DNA of 64,000 nucleotides from JBKECO01 sp047974745. Lineage in GTDB: Bacteria > Bacillota > Clostridia > Lachnospirales > Lachnospiraceae. The notes under the pieces are model-generated. The model saw nothing but the letters and a program-made list of their open reading frames with translations, had not been told where the DNA came from and did no database searches. A program made the position numbers and the translations under genes. Of the stretch, positions 7,715 to 15,631 are shown piece after piece. The stretch lies in the NCBI GenBank assembly GCA_047974745.1, contig JBKECO010000007.1, positions 30,092-94,091 of the forward strand, in the 5' to 3' direction. Positions within the stretch are counted from its first letter, which is position 1, and each line of letters opens with the position of its first letter.

Positions 7715-8376
7715 TGGCGAGTGCAAAAGAAATCATTGCAAATCGATGTGCGAAAGAAATCAAAGATGGAGATGTGGTGAACCTGGGTATTGGATTACCG
7801 ACCCTTGTTTCCAATTATCTACCAAGCGGAGTATCACTGGTACTGCAGTCAGAGAACGGTATCCTCGGTATGGGTGAATTAAGTGCACCTGGAACTGAGG
7901 ATAAAGATACCATTAATGCCGGTATGCAGTTCGTGAATGTAAAGCCAGGAGCCTGCTTTTTTGATAGTGCGACATCCTTTGGTATTATACGAGGCGGACA
8001 TGTTGACGTTACGATCTTAGGTGCACTTCAGGTTGATGAGACAGGCACACTGGCCAGTCATATCGTACCGGGCAAAATGGTACCAGGAATGGGCGGGGCT
8101 ATGGACCTGGTTGCTGGGGCAAAGAAAGTCATTATTGCTACGACCCATACAGCAAAAGGGGAACCAAAGTTATTAGAACGGATCACACTGCCTGCGACTG
8201 CAATCAATAAAGTTCATATGATCGTCACAGAACTGGCGGTCATTGAAGTGGTCGACCATAGATTTGTTCTCCGTGAAATCGCTGCTGACACTACAGTTGA
8301 GGAGTTAAAAGCTCAGACAGGCGCAGAACTGATCATCGCTGAAGATCTAAAAGTGATGGAACCATTCGTGGACTAG
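7714..8376 (+). CDS. 3-oxoacid/acetoacetyl-CoA transferase, subunit B
   Basis: A 220-residue beta subunit of a class I CoA transferase. It carries the catalytic glutamate motif QSENGILGMG (Glu47, which forms the glutamyl-CoA thioester) and VNLGIGLPTLV. The later GMGGAMDLVAGAKKVI is also characteristic. It forms an alpha2beta2 enzyme with the preceding gene, from which it is translated in a TAATG overlap behind GGAGGTG. It ends the catabolic operon, which is followed by the dyad at 8465-8512. No acetoacetyl-CoA thiolase is in the window, so that step must be encoded elsewhere. Confidence 0.9.
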   Translation: MASAKEIIANRCAKEIKDGDVVNLGIGLPTLVSNYLPSGVSLVLQSENGILGMGELSAPGTEDKDTINAGMQFVNVKPGACFFDSATSFGIIRGGHVDVTILGALQVDETGTLASHIVPGKMVPGMGGAMDLVAGAKKVIIATTHTAKGEPKLLERITLPATAINKVHMIVTELAVIEVVDHRFVLREIAADTTVEELKAQTGAELIIAEDLKVMEPFVD

Positions 8377-8450
8377 ATACTAGCTAGTTATATTAGATAA
8401 ACTAATAAAAAATCAATGATAATTTAATATGGTTAATAGATCTTGGTCCA

Positions 8451-8479
8451 TTGAAAAATGAGATATGCCGTGTTACAAT
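8451..8479 (+). promoter_or_regulatory. Sigma-A promoter of purO
   Basis: TTGAAA (8451-8456) and TACAAT (8474-8479) are spaced by 17 bp, about 50 bp before the purO start. The -10 box lies inside the left arm of the dyad at 8465-8512. Confidence 0.65.
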
Positions 8480-8517
8480 TTTTTTATAAAATAAAAAATT
8501 GCAGCATGGCATTTTTT
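8465..8517 (+). terminator. Imperfect 20-bp dyad with T tract, end of the BKACE operon overlapping the purO promoter
   Basis: Arms 8465-8484 and 8493-8512 pair with two G-U pairs and one mismatch. T6 follows at 8512-8517. For transcripts coming from the CoA transferase genes this is a terminator. Transcripts from the purO promoter would start inside it, so for purO it can act only at the DNA level or as a truncated stem. Confidence 0.55.
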
Positions 8518-8530
8518 AAGGAGGTTTGAA

Positions 8531-9244
8531 GTGAAGCTTATTTCATTAGAAAAGGAACTCTCGAATAACACATATCCTGGCAGAGGGATTATCATTGGGA
8601 TGTCACAGGATGGAAAATACGCAGTGACAGCCTATTTTATTATGGGCAGAAGCGAGAACAGTAGAAATCGAATTTTTATAGAGGATGGAGAAGGGATTCG
8701 CACACAGGCCTACGACCCTGCTAAATTAAATGATCCAAGTCTGATCATCTATGCGCCGGTAAAAGTACTGGGAAATAAAACGATCGTTACAAATGGAGAT
8801 CAGACAGATACGATCTTTGAGCTCATGGACAAACAGCAGACGTTTGAACAAGCACTGCGGACACGTGAGTTCGAACCGGATGCTCCAAACTATACACCTC
8901 GAATTTCTGGTATCATGCATGTTGGGGGAGGGAGTTTTAATTATGCACTCTCCATTCTTAAAAGCAATAGTGGGAATCCGGACAGCTGTCATAGATTTAC
9001 ATTTGCTTATGAAAGACCAGTTGCGGGAGAAGGTCATTTTATCCATACCTATAGAGAAGATGGAGATCCGATCCCTAGTTTTGAAGGGGAACCCAAAAGG
9101 ATAGAAGTAAAGGGAACGCTTAAAGAATACTCCTCGCTCATCTGGGATAGCTTGAATATGGAAAATAAGGTGTCTTTATTTGTAAGATATATTGATCTGG
9201 AAACAGGAAAATATGAATCAAGAATCATCAATAAGAATCAGTGA
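8531..9244 (+). CDS. purO: IMP cyclohydrolase, archaeal-type PurO
   Basis: A 237-residue protein of the PurO family, with the N-terminal YPGRGIIIGMS and the AYFIMGRSENSRNR motif. PurO closes FAICAR to IMP, the last step of purine synthesis, and replaces the cyclohydrolase domain of bifunctional PurH. The next gene encodes only the formyltransferase step, so the two genes together do the work of PurH. The start is GTG 8531, fixed by AAGGAGG six bases upstream. PurO is best known from archaea, and its presence in Clostridia points to an old gene replacement. Confidence in the family is high. Confidence 0.88.
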   Translation: MKLISLEKELSNNTYPGRGIIIGMSQDGKYAVTAYFIMGRSENSRNRIFIEDGEGIRTQAYDPAKLNDPSLIIYAPVKVLGNKTIVTNGDQTDTIFELMDKQQTFEQALRTREFEPDAPNYTPRISGIMHVGGGSFNYALSILKSNSGNPDSCHRFTFAYERPVAGEGHFIHTYREDGDPIPSFEGEPKRIEVKGTLKEYSSLIWDSLNMENKVSLFVRYIDLETGKYESRIINKNQ

Positions 9245-9257
9245 CAGGAGGAACGGA

Positions 9258-10436
9258 ATGAAAGAATTGGAATTGAAATATGGTTGTAACCCAAATCAGA
9301 AGCCATCTCGAATTTATATGGAGTCAGGGGATCTTCCGGTCACGATCTTAAATGGAAGACCGGGATATATCAATTTTTTAGATGCTCTTAACGGATGGCA
9401 GCTCGTAAAGGAATTAAAGGAAGCGACAAGACTTCCTGCAGCGGCGTCCTTTAAGCATGTTTCTCCTGCAGGTGCAGCAGTAGGTCTGCCCTTATCAGAG
9501 GTCGAAAAGAAGATATATTGGGTCGATGATATGGAGATGGAATTCACACCACTGGCCAATGCCTATGCCAGAGCCAGGGGAGCGGACAGAATGTCATCCT
9601 TTGGCGATTTTATAGCACTTTCAGATATTTGCGATAAAGCAACTGCACTGATTATAAAAAGAGAAGTTTCAGATGGCGTCATTGCGCCTGGTTATGAGCC
9701 GGAAGCATTGCAGATATTACTGGATAAGAAGAAAGGTGGATACAATGTAATTGAAATTGATTCCAGCTATGTTCCTTCCCCTATAGAACGCAAGGAAGTG
9801 TACGGAGTCGTTTTTGAGCAAGGACGTAATGAACTGAAAATAGATCAGGATTTCTTTACGAACATTGTGACCGAAAACAAAGAGATATCGGCGAAGGCAA
9901 TGATCGATCTTGCCATCTCCATGATCACACTCAAATATACACAGTCCAATTCTGTCTGCTATGTAAAAGATGGTCAGGCCATTGGAATCGGAGCTGGACA
10001 GCAGAGCCGTATCCACTGTACAAGACTTGCGGGTCAAAAGGCAGATAATTGGTTCCTTCGGCAGTCACCAAAAGTCCTTAGCCTGCCTTTTGTGGATGGC
10101 ATCGGCAGAGCAGACAGGGACAACGCAATCGATCTCTATATTGGGGAAGATCATATGGACGTGCTTTTGGATGGAAAATGGGAGCTGATCTTTCAGTCAA
10201 AACCAGAAGTGTTCACGGCTGATGAGAAACGAGACTGGTTGAACAGTCTGTGTGATGTCACACTCGGATCTGATGCCTTTTTCCCATTTGGAGATAATAT
10301 CGAGCGGGCAAAAAGAATCGGTGTCAAATATATTGCACAGCCGGGGGGATCGATCCGGGACGATCATGTAATTGCGACCTGTAATAAATATGGAATGGTC
10401 ATGAGTTTTACTGGGATTCGTTTATTCCACCATTAA
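9258..10436 (+). CDS. Stand-alone AICAR formyltransferase (PurH formyltransferase domain)
   Basis: A 392-residue AICARFT-type protein. It shows the conserved Lys-His in AASFKHVSPAGAA near residue 65, the SNSVCYVKDGQAIGIGAGQQSR segment spread over residues 233-254, and the C-terminal SDAFFPFGDNIERA and QPGGSIRDD motifs. It would transfer a formyl group from 10-formyl-tetrahydrofolate to AICAR. It lacks the N-terminal cyclohydrolase domain of bifunctional PurH, which PurO supplies 13 bp upstream. An in-frame ATG at 9192 lies inside purO; ACAGGAGG before ATG 9258 marks the real start. The operon ends at the hairpin beginning at 10503. Confidence 0.88.
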   Translation: MKELELKYGCNPNQKPSRIYMESGDLPVTILNGRPGYINFLDALNGWQLVKELKEATRLPAAASFKHVSPAGAAVGLPLSEVEKKIYWVDDMEMEFTPLANAYARARGADRMSSFGDFIALSDICDKATALIIKREVSDGVIAPGYEPEALQILLDKKKGGYNVIEIDSSYVPSPIERKEVYGVVFEQGRNELKIDQDFFTNIVTENKEISAKAMIDLAISMITLKYTQSNSVCYVKDGQAIGIGAGQQSRIHCTRLAGQKADNWFLRQSPKVLSLPFVDGIGRADRDNAIDLYIGEDHMDVLLDGKWELIFQSKPEVFTADEKRDWLNSLCDVTLGSDAFFPFGDNIERAKRIGVKYIAQPGGSIRDDHVIATCNKYGMVMSFTGIRLFHH

Positions 10437-10502
10437 TAATGAGAACACTGCGGTCGGAATACAGTTACAGACGATCTTTGAAACAGACAAGAAATACATT
10501 AG

Positions 10503-10543
10503 AAAAGGTATGGTCCAGATATACAGGCACCATACCTTTTTTT
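10503..10543 (+). terminator. Rho-independent terminator of the purO operon
   Basis: Perfect 12-bp stem AAAAGGTATGGT / ACCATACCTTTT (10503-10514 and 10529-10540) with a 14-base loop and a T7 tract. Confidence 0.85.
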
Positions 10544-10625
10544 GAGATAGACAGGAACAATCATTTTACTGCATATATATTCAGGTACACTGATCAAAAA
10601 GCGCTGATTATAAGTCGCAGTTTTC

Positions 10626-11792
10626 CTATTCTATATTTGTGATTTCCTTTGCCAGCTCCTTAAGCTGTGCCAGTGTCTCATCATTCAAAGACGATTTTAT
10701 CGTGATCTCTGTATTGTAATACGTGATGTCCTTTAATGGGTCAATGATTTCATGCATTTTTTTGGCAGCCATCGGAGCCCAGGTACCATTCTCGATAATA
10801 CCAACATGCCTGTTGCGAAATCCTTTATGTGCAAGTCGCAGCAGGAATCGTTCCATTGCAGGAAATACACCACCGTCATAAGTTGAAGATGCAAAAATAA
10901 TTCGGTCATAACGAAAGGCGTCCGACAGAACAGAAGACAGATCTTCGCGATTGAGTTCTCTGACGACCACATTGCTTTCACCCTTGAATCGTAACAATTC
11001 CGCAAGCTGTCTTGCTACGACACCAGTATTACCGTAAATAGAGGCATAGGCAATCAAGACACCGCTTTCTTCAGGCTCATAACTGCTCCAGATATTGTAT
11101 TTTCCAAGGTAGGTCTCAAGGCCTTGGGAAAGCACCGGCCCATGGAGTGGACAGATGACCTCAACATTAAGACTTGGCAGTTTTTTTAAAATATTTTGCA
11201 CCTGTGCACCATACTTGCCCACGATATTCAAGTAATAACGTCGAGCCTCATTGACCCAGCTGTCATCTACATCATAGGAGCCGAATTTCCCGAATGCGTC
11301 TGCGGAAAAAAGAAGCTTATCCTGATCTACATAAGTCATCATGACCTCAGGCCAGTGAATCATAGGTGCCATAAGAAAATGAAGTGTTCTGGTGCCGATA
11401 TTGAGGGTATCTCCATCCTTTACAAGAACCTGCCGCTTGGAAAAATCAACAGGAAAGAATTGGGAGAGTATTGTAAAGGTCTTGGCATTTCCAACAATCT
11501 GAATATCCGGATAGAGTTCTACAAGGCGAAAAATGCTCGCTGAATGATCAGGCTCCATATGTGATATAACCAGATAATCAGGGATCCTGCCCTTCAAAGC
11601 AACATTGACATGGTTCAGCCATTCATCTGTTTTTCTAATATCAATCGTATCCATAATTACAACTTTTTCATCTAAGATGGCATACGAGTTATAGGATATC
11701 CCATCTGGAATCGGGTATTGTCCTTCAAAAAGATCAAGATCACTATCAAAACAGCCTAAGTATTTGATATTGTCGTTTATTACTGGTTTCAT
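10626..11792 (-). CDS. fprA: FprA-type flavodiiron protein (oxygen/NO reductase)
   Basis: A protein of about 388 residues with two domains. The N-terminal metallo-beta-lactamase-like diiron domain has the ligands HMEPDH (HxExDH) plus His and Asp in MIHWPE and LFSADAFG. The C-terminal flavodoxin domain begins at LIAYASIYGNTG and binds FMN. Such proteins reduce oxygen to water or NO to N2O in the cytosol of anaerobes, using rubredoxin or F420-type donors. No rubredoxin gene lies nearby. The start is ATG 11792 (reverse strand), six bases behind AGGAGG. It is a single gene with its own promoter. Confidence 0.9.
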   Translation of the reverse strand: MKPVINDNIKYLGCFDSDLDLFEGQYPIPDGISYNSYAILDEKVVIMDTIDIRKTDEWLNHVNVALKGRIPDYLVISHMEPDHSASIFRLVELYPDIQIVGNAKTFTILSQFFPVDFSKRQVLVKDGDTLNIGTRTLHFLMAPMIHWPEVMMTYVDQDKLLFSADAFGKFGSYDVDDSWVNEARRYYLNIVGKYGAQVQNILKKLPSLNVEVICPLHGPVLSQGLETYLGKYNIWSSYEPEESGVLIAYASIYGNTGVVARQLAELLRFKGESNVVVRELNREDLSSVLSDAFRYDRIIFASSTYDGGVFPAMERFLLRLAHKGFRNRHVGIIENGTWAPMAAKKMHEIIDPLKDITYYNTEITIKSSLNDETLAQLKELAKEITNIE

Positions 11793-11853
11793 CATTTCCC
11801 TCCTGCAAAAAATATAAATGAAAAGAATCAGCATATTGTTTTATTCTTGCATC

Positions 11854-11881
11854 ATTATATCATACGAAAGTACTATTGGAA
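11854..11881 (-). promoter_or_regulatory. Extended -10 promoter of fprA
   Basis: On the minus strand TGATATAAT gives an extended -10 (TATAAT at 11859-11854), with a weak -35 TTCCAA (11881-11876) 16 bp upstream. It lies about 60 bp before the fprA start. Confidence 0.5.
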
Positions 11882-11909
11882 TCATGTATCTAAAAAAACA
11901 CATAAAAAT

Positions 11910-13250
11910 CTATCGGACGATGATTTCTTGTTTTGCTTCCGTCTTAATCAGTGAATCGGATTGAAAAGAGGAGAGGCCATAATAGAGGTCGCTCACCTTT
12001 GCATCCAGATCCAGCATCCATCTGGCAGAAGCATCTAATTTATCAGCCTGAGTAATTTTCTGAATGATCGGTACATCATTCGGATCTCTGTTACGCAGAA
12101 GGTGGGAGGCCTCACGCTTTAGTCCTAGTATCCTTAGATAGGGGATATAGTCCAGGTTTCTCCCAAGCTTATAATCCGTGGATTGCATGCCAAGACAAAT
12201 ATGCATCAGTACTCTGCTGATTCTCGTGTATGTCATATCCCTGCTTTTGATCAAATCACAAAATTGTGAAAAACTGTGGTAATAGGGAAGTAGTTTTTTG
12301 ATTCGGTTTGCCAGAAAAAGTGAGCAGTCCGCATAAAATGCAAGGCTGTCTGCCGGTTCAAGCAATAGCTTTGCATACAGGATTTCGGAAAAGAAATCAT
12401 CATGCATCAAACAGGATGCATTCTGTGTTAAACTGTACATCGTCTCTTGGGGTAGTGAAGCTGTTAGGTCCATGTCATACAGAATCCGGCTTTCAAGGAC
12501 ATATTCCGGATTATTTTTAAAATAGGTCAGACTGGAAAGCGGGTCTGATTCCAGATCACACAGTTGAAAGACCTTTTTTCGGACAGAAGTAGCTGAGCTG
12601 ATGGTTCCTGTCAGATTCTGCTCATGATAGCCGCTTTCAATACGCTGTATCGGCACCGCTCTGATTTTTGAATGTCTTCGCAGCAGTTCTCTGATATACT
12701 CAATTCCAAGAATGTTATTTGGCGAGGAAAGAATTTGTTTGATCTGCATGATCTTATCCTCAGAGAGTAATGGAAAAGCCGAATGATCAGTATTCTTTAG
12801 ATAATGAATAAACGCATATTCTCTTGCGGCAGGAAAAGGGAGCCCCATTTTAACGGCATTGGACAAAAAGGCACGAAATTCCTGTGGCTCCTCGTTTAAA
12901 ATAAGGGCGATCGTTTCAAACATACCGGGATTTGGTGTTTCACATCCAAAGCTAATGTAATCGACGAAACCAAGTCTTTCAAAAAGAGCAATAGCAGCTG
13001 CTGCAAAGTACTCAGCGGAAGCACAGGACCAAATGGTCGGAATTTCAAAAACAAGATCGGCTCCGTTCGAGATCGCAGCCTTCGTCCGCTCAAACTTGTT
13101 CAGTATTGCCGGTGTTCCACGCTGAACATAATTGCCGCTCATGGCTACTACGACATAGTCTGCACCAGTCAGTTCCTTTGCTTTTTGTATCTGATATAAA
13201 TGACCATTGTGAAAGGGATTGTATTCCGCTACGATTCCTACGACCTTCAT
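11910..13250 (-). CDS. tmcAL: tRNA(Met) cytidine acetate ligase
   Basis: A 446-residue protein of the YlbM/TmcAL family, with the nucleotidyltransferase signature VVGIVAEYNPFHNGH at the N-terminus. GADYVVVAMSGNYVQRG and GADLVFEIPT follow. TmcAL uses ATP and acetate to make N4-acetylcytidine at the wobble base of elongator tRNA-Met. Placement beside acetate kinase is fitting, as both use acetate, but the genes are divergent. The start is ATG 13250 (reverse) behind AGGAGGAG. A further 21 bases of in-frame upstream sequence lack a suitable site. Confidence 0.9.
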   Translation of the reverse strand: MKVVGIVAEYNPFHNGHLYQIQKAKELTGADYVVVAMSGNYVQRGTPAILNKFERTKAAISNGADLVFEIPTIWSCASAEYFAAAAIALFERLGFVDYISFGCETPNPGMFETIALILNEEPQEFRAFLSNAVKMGLPFPAAREYAFIHYLKNTDHSAFPLLSEDKIMQIKQILSSPNNILGIEYIRELLRRHSKIRAVPIQRIESGYHEQNLTGTISSATSVRKKVFQLCDLESDPLSSLTYFKNNPEYVLESRILYDMDLTASLPQETMYSLTQNASCLMHDDFFSEILYAKLLLEPADSLAFYADCSLFLANRIKKLLPYYHSFSQFCDLIKSRDMTYTRISRVLMHICLGMQSTDYKLGRNLDYIPYLRILGLKREASHLLRNRDPNDVPIIQKITQADKLDASARWMLDLDAKVSDLYYGLSSFQSDSLIKTEAKQEIIVR

Positions 13251-13290
13251 GCTTCTCCTCCTGAAAAACAAGCATCACTGATATGAGAAT

Positions 13291-13319
13291 ACTATATCAA
13301 AAAGTGTGGGTTGTTTCAA
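13291..13319 (-). promoter_or_regulatory. Sigma-A promoter of tmcAL
   Basis: On the minus strand TTGAAA (13319-13314) and TATAGT (13296-13291) are spaced by 17 bp, about 40 bp before the tmcAL start. Confidence 0.65.
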
Positions 13320-13348
13320 ATTTAATACACGTTTTCCTATTGAAAAGA

Positions 13349-13377
13349 TTGTATACATAGGGAAAAAGAGTTATACT
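13349..13377 (+). promoter_or_regulatory. Sigma-A promoter of ackA
   Basis: TTGTAT (13349-13354) and TATACT (13372-13377) with 17-bp spacing, back to back with the tmcAL promoter. Confidence 0.7.
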
Positions 13378-13426
13378 GTAACATATGTGTGTAGCAACAA
13401 TTGATTAGGATCAAAGGAGAGAATGT

Positions 13427-14620
13427 ATGAATGTTTTAGTGATTAACTGTGGGAGTTCTTCCCTAAAGTATCAGGTGATCGATTCAAACAATGAATTGGT
13501 ATTGGCAAAAGGTATCTGTGAAAGAATTGGAATCGATGGAAGACTGGTATATCAACCGGAAGGCAAATCGAAAGAAATTACCGAAGCACCCATGCCGACT
13601 CATATGGAAGCTGTTAAGATGGTACTGGAGGCACTTGTTAATCCTGATACCGGTATATTGAAATCCCTTGAGGAAATCGGAGCAGTTGGGCACAGACTTG
13701 TCCATGGCGGAGAAGAATTCGCCTGCTCAACAATTATCACAAAGGAAGTTATCGAAGCTGTTGAGAAATGCAGCGAACTTGCTCCTTTGCATAACCCTGC
13801 AAATCTGATCGGTGTTCATGCATGCGAGAAAGCACTTCCGGGAGTTCCAATGGTGGGAGTGTTTGATACTGCTTTCCATCAGACAATGCCTGAAAAAGCT
13901 TATATGTATGGCATTCCTTATAAATATTATTCGGATTACAAATTCAGAAGATATGGTTTCCATGGCACAAGTCACAGCTATGTTTCCAAGAGAGTAGCTG
14001 AAATTATGGATGTACCATATGACCAGTGCAAGAGCATCGTATGTCATCTCGGCAATGGAGCAAGTATCTGTGCAATAGAAAATGGAAAATCCATCGATAC
14101 AACAATGGGACTGACACCACTCGAAGGACTGACAATGGGTACACGCTGCGGTGATATCGACCCATCTCTGATAGAATTTATTGCTCAAAAGGAGAATCTC
14201 GGAATTGAAGGAGTTATGGATGTATTGAACAAAGAGTCAGGAGTATTCGGACTTTCAGGCTTATCCAGCGATTTCAGAGATCTTGAGGATGCTGCTGAAA
14301 AAGGTGATGAAAGAGCAACTATGGCTCGTGAAGTATTCTGTTACCGGGCAGCAAAATACATTGGTTCCTATATTATGGCAATGAACGGAGTAGATGCGAT
14401 CTGTTTTACAGCCGGTGTTGGTGAGAATGACTGGCATATTCGCGAAAGAATCAGTTCCTATTTTGAGTACCTTGGTGTTACGATTGACAAAGAACTCAAT
14501 AAGAGCATTCGTGGTATTGAGAAAGAGATTTCCATGCCCGATTCGAAAGTCAAAGTATTTTTACTGCCTACCAACGAGGAACTGGCAATCTGTCGTGAAA
14601 CGGTAGCACTTCTAAAATAG
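13427..14620 (+). CDS. ackA: Acetate kinase
   Basis: A 397-residue enzyme of the usual length with the N-terminal NCGSSSLKY, VGHRLVHGGE, FHGTSHSYVS and ATP-site HLGNGAS motifs. It converts acetyl phosphate and ADP to acetate and ATP, the main substrate-level phosphorylation step of acetate-forming anaerobes. The usual partner, phosphotransacetylase, is not adjacent: upstream is divergent tmcAL and downstream is DUF177 with its own promoter. ackA thus appears to be a single-gene unit driven by the promoter at 13349. GGAGAGAATGT precedes the start. Confidence 0.97.
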   Translation: MNVLVINCGSSSLKYQVIDSNNELVLAKGICERIGIDGRLVYQPEGKSKEITEAPMPTHMEAVKMVLEALVNPDTGILKSLEEIGAVGHRLVHGGEEFACSTIITKEVIEAVEKCSELAPLHNPANLIGVHACEKALPGVPMVGVFDTAFHQTMPEKAYMYGIPYKYYSDYKFRRYGFHGTSHSYVSKRVAEIMDVPYDQCKSIVCHLGNGASICAIENGKSIDTTMGLTPLEGLTMGTRCGDIDPSLIEFIAQKENLGIEGVMDVLNKESGVFGLSGLSSDFRDLEDAAEKGDERATMAREVFCYRAAKYIGSYIMAMNGVDAICFTAGVGENDWHIRERISSYFEYLGVTIDKELNKSIRGIEKEISMPDSKVKVFLLPTNEELAICRETVALLK

Positions 14621-14653
14621 AAGAACCATTCCCACGATGGTGCGAATTTGGTG

Positions 14654-14682
14654 TTGACAAACAAATTCTGCCTATGTATAAT
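14654..14682 (+). promoter_or_regulatory. Consensus sigma-A promoter for DUF177-rpmF
   Basis: Perfect TTGACA (14654-14659) and perfect TATAAT (14677-14682) with exactly 17 bp between. This is one of the strongest predicted promoters in the window, as expected for a ribosomal protein unit. Confidence 0.85.
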
Positions 14683-14708
14683 TGTTTAGGTGTGAATAGG
14701 AGACATTT

Positions 14709-15224
14709 ATGAAAGTAGATATCACGAACGTACTGACAGCAGAGAATCGAACAGTTGAAATTAGTGTTGAAACTGAGCTGGAATCGTTCATCTCGAAATT
14801 AGGAGAGTTTCCTATTACAAAAAAAGCACCATTCGAGTTACATCTTGAAAATCTGGAGAACAAAAAGCTTCTGGTTTTCGGGGAAACTGAAATAATATTA
14901 CGCGTACCCTGTGGCAGATGCCTGCAGGACGTTACAGTTGGAATTCCGCTTTCACTCCGAAAGGAGTATCTGATCGGGATAACACAAGTAGACACAGATG
15001 ACGCTGAATACATAACAGAATCCTCCCTGGATGTAGATAAAATAGTCTATGATGAGATCTTGGTGAACTGGCCGATGAAAGTCTTGTGCAGCGATAACTG
15101 CAGAGGAATCTGTGGAAAGTGCGGTGCAAATCTCAATGTTAGGACTTGTTCCTGTGAACAGACTGAACTCGATCCGAGAATGGCGGCAATCCAAGATATA
15201 TTTAATCAATTTAAGGAGGTGTAA
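14709..15224 (+). CDS. DUF177 (YceD-type) protein with cysteine-rich metal site
   Basis: A 171-residue protein of the DUF177/YceD family, which is nearly always encoded next to rpmF and is linked to 23S rRNA/large-subunit assembly. It shows the first cysteine pair in PCGRCLQDV and a second cluster CSDNCRGICGKCG with later CSC, a likely zinc site. It ends 3 bp before the rpmF start, behind which lies AAGGAGGT. The two genes share the consensus promoter at 14654 and the terminator at 15431. The exact molecular role is not settled in the Gram-positive members. Confidence 0.88.
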   Translation: MKVDITNVLTAENRTVEISVETELESFISKLGEFPITKKAPFELHLENLENKKLLVFGETEIILRVPCGRCLQDVTVGIPLSLRKEYLIGITQVDTDDAEYITESSLDVDKIVYDEILVNWPMKVLCSDNCRGICGKCGANLNVRTCSCEQTELDPRMAAIQDIFNQFKEV

Positions 15225-15227
15225 CCT

Positions 15228-15407
15228 ATGTCTATCTGCCCAAAGAACAAATCTTCCAAAGGAAGAAGAGATAAAAGAAGAGCGAATTGGAAAATGACTG
15301 CACCTGCATTGGTAAAATGCAGTAAATGCGGAGAATTAATGATGCCTCACAGAGTTTGTAAGAACTGTGGCTCATACAACAAAAAAGAAATTATTGCAGT
15401 AGATTAA
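15228..15407 (+). CDS. rpmF: 50S ribosomal protein L32
   Basis: A 59-residue basic protein starting SICPKNKSSKGRRDKRRAN, with two CxxC pairs (Cys31/Cys34 and Cys44/Cys47). It is therefore the zinc-ribbon (C+) form of L32. It is a structural protein of the large ribosomal subunit. The strong site AAGGAGGTGTAACCT overlaps the end of DUF177. Length and composition are typical. Confidence 0.96.
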   Translation: MSICPKNKSSKGRRDKRRANWKMTAPALVKCSKCGELMMPHRVCKNCGSYNKKEIIAVD

Positions 15408-15430
15408 TCTACTGAGGTTCTTAAGAAGAA

Positions 15431-15460
15431 AGAATCTGTCTGAGGGCAGGTTCTTTTTTT
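15431..15460 (+). terminator. Terminator after rpmF
   Basis: Stem AGAATCTG / CAGGTTCT (one G-U pair) with an 8-base loop, followed by T7. Confidence 0.8.
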
Positions 15461-15518
15461 GATCTCTTTTGAATACGGATTCCAGCTGTACTTTGAGGAA
15501 TAACGCAATTAAAATTTA

Positions 15519-15555
15519 GAACAGTAACTCGAAAAATATTGAACAATAACTCGAA
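15519..15555 (+). repeat. Two 15-bp direct repeats upstream of the YesL-like gene promoter
   Basis: GAACAGTAACTCGAA (15519-15533) and GAACAATAACTCGAA (15541-15555) differ at one base and are spaced by 22 bp, two helical turns, ending just before the -35 box at 15560. This spacing and position suit a tandem activator site. Confidence 0.5.
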
Positions 15556-15559
15556 TTAG

Positions 15560-15588
15560 TTGTCTTGTGATTGGAAAGATGATACTAT
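15560..15588 (+). promoter_or_regulatory. Promoter of the YesL-like gene
   Basis: TTGTCT (15560-15565) and TACTAT (15583-15588) with 17-bp spacing. Both hexamers are imperfect and lie directly downstream of the direct repeats. Confidence 0.5.
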
Positions 15589-15631
15589 TAATTACCAGAT
15601 ATAAATAAAACAGGATCAGGAGAAAATTTCT

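Noticed and set aside
2985..8376. Assigning the operon firmly to L-carnitine or lysine degradation
   Set aside because: The lysine-fermentation mutases and 3,5-diaminohexanoate dehydrogenase are absent, and carnitine use does not explain the cyclase-family hydrolase, cupin or SDR. The substrate is left open.
8377..8530. Purine riboswitch or attenuator before purO
   Set aside because: The conserved purine-aptamer core is not seen, and the predicted transcript would begin inside the dyad, so a classic attenuator cannot form.
10439..10642. A 67-residue plus-strand frame after the AICAR formyltransferase
   Set aside because: It runs through the terminator at 10503-10543 and into the fprA 3' end, has no ribosome site and no family-like features.
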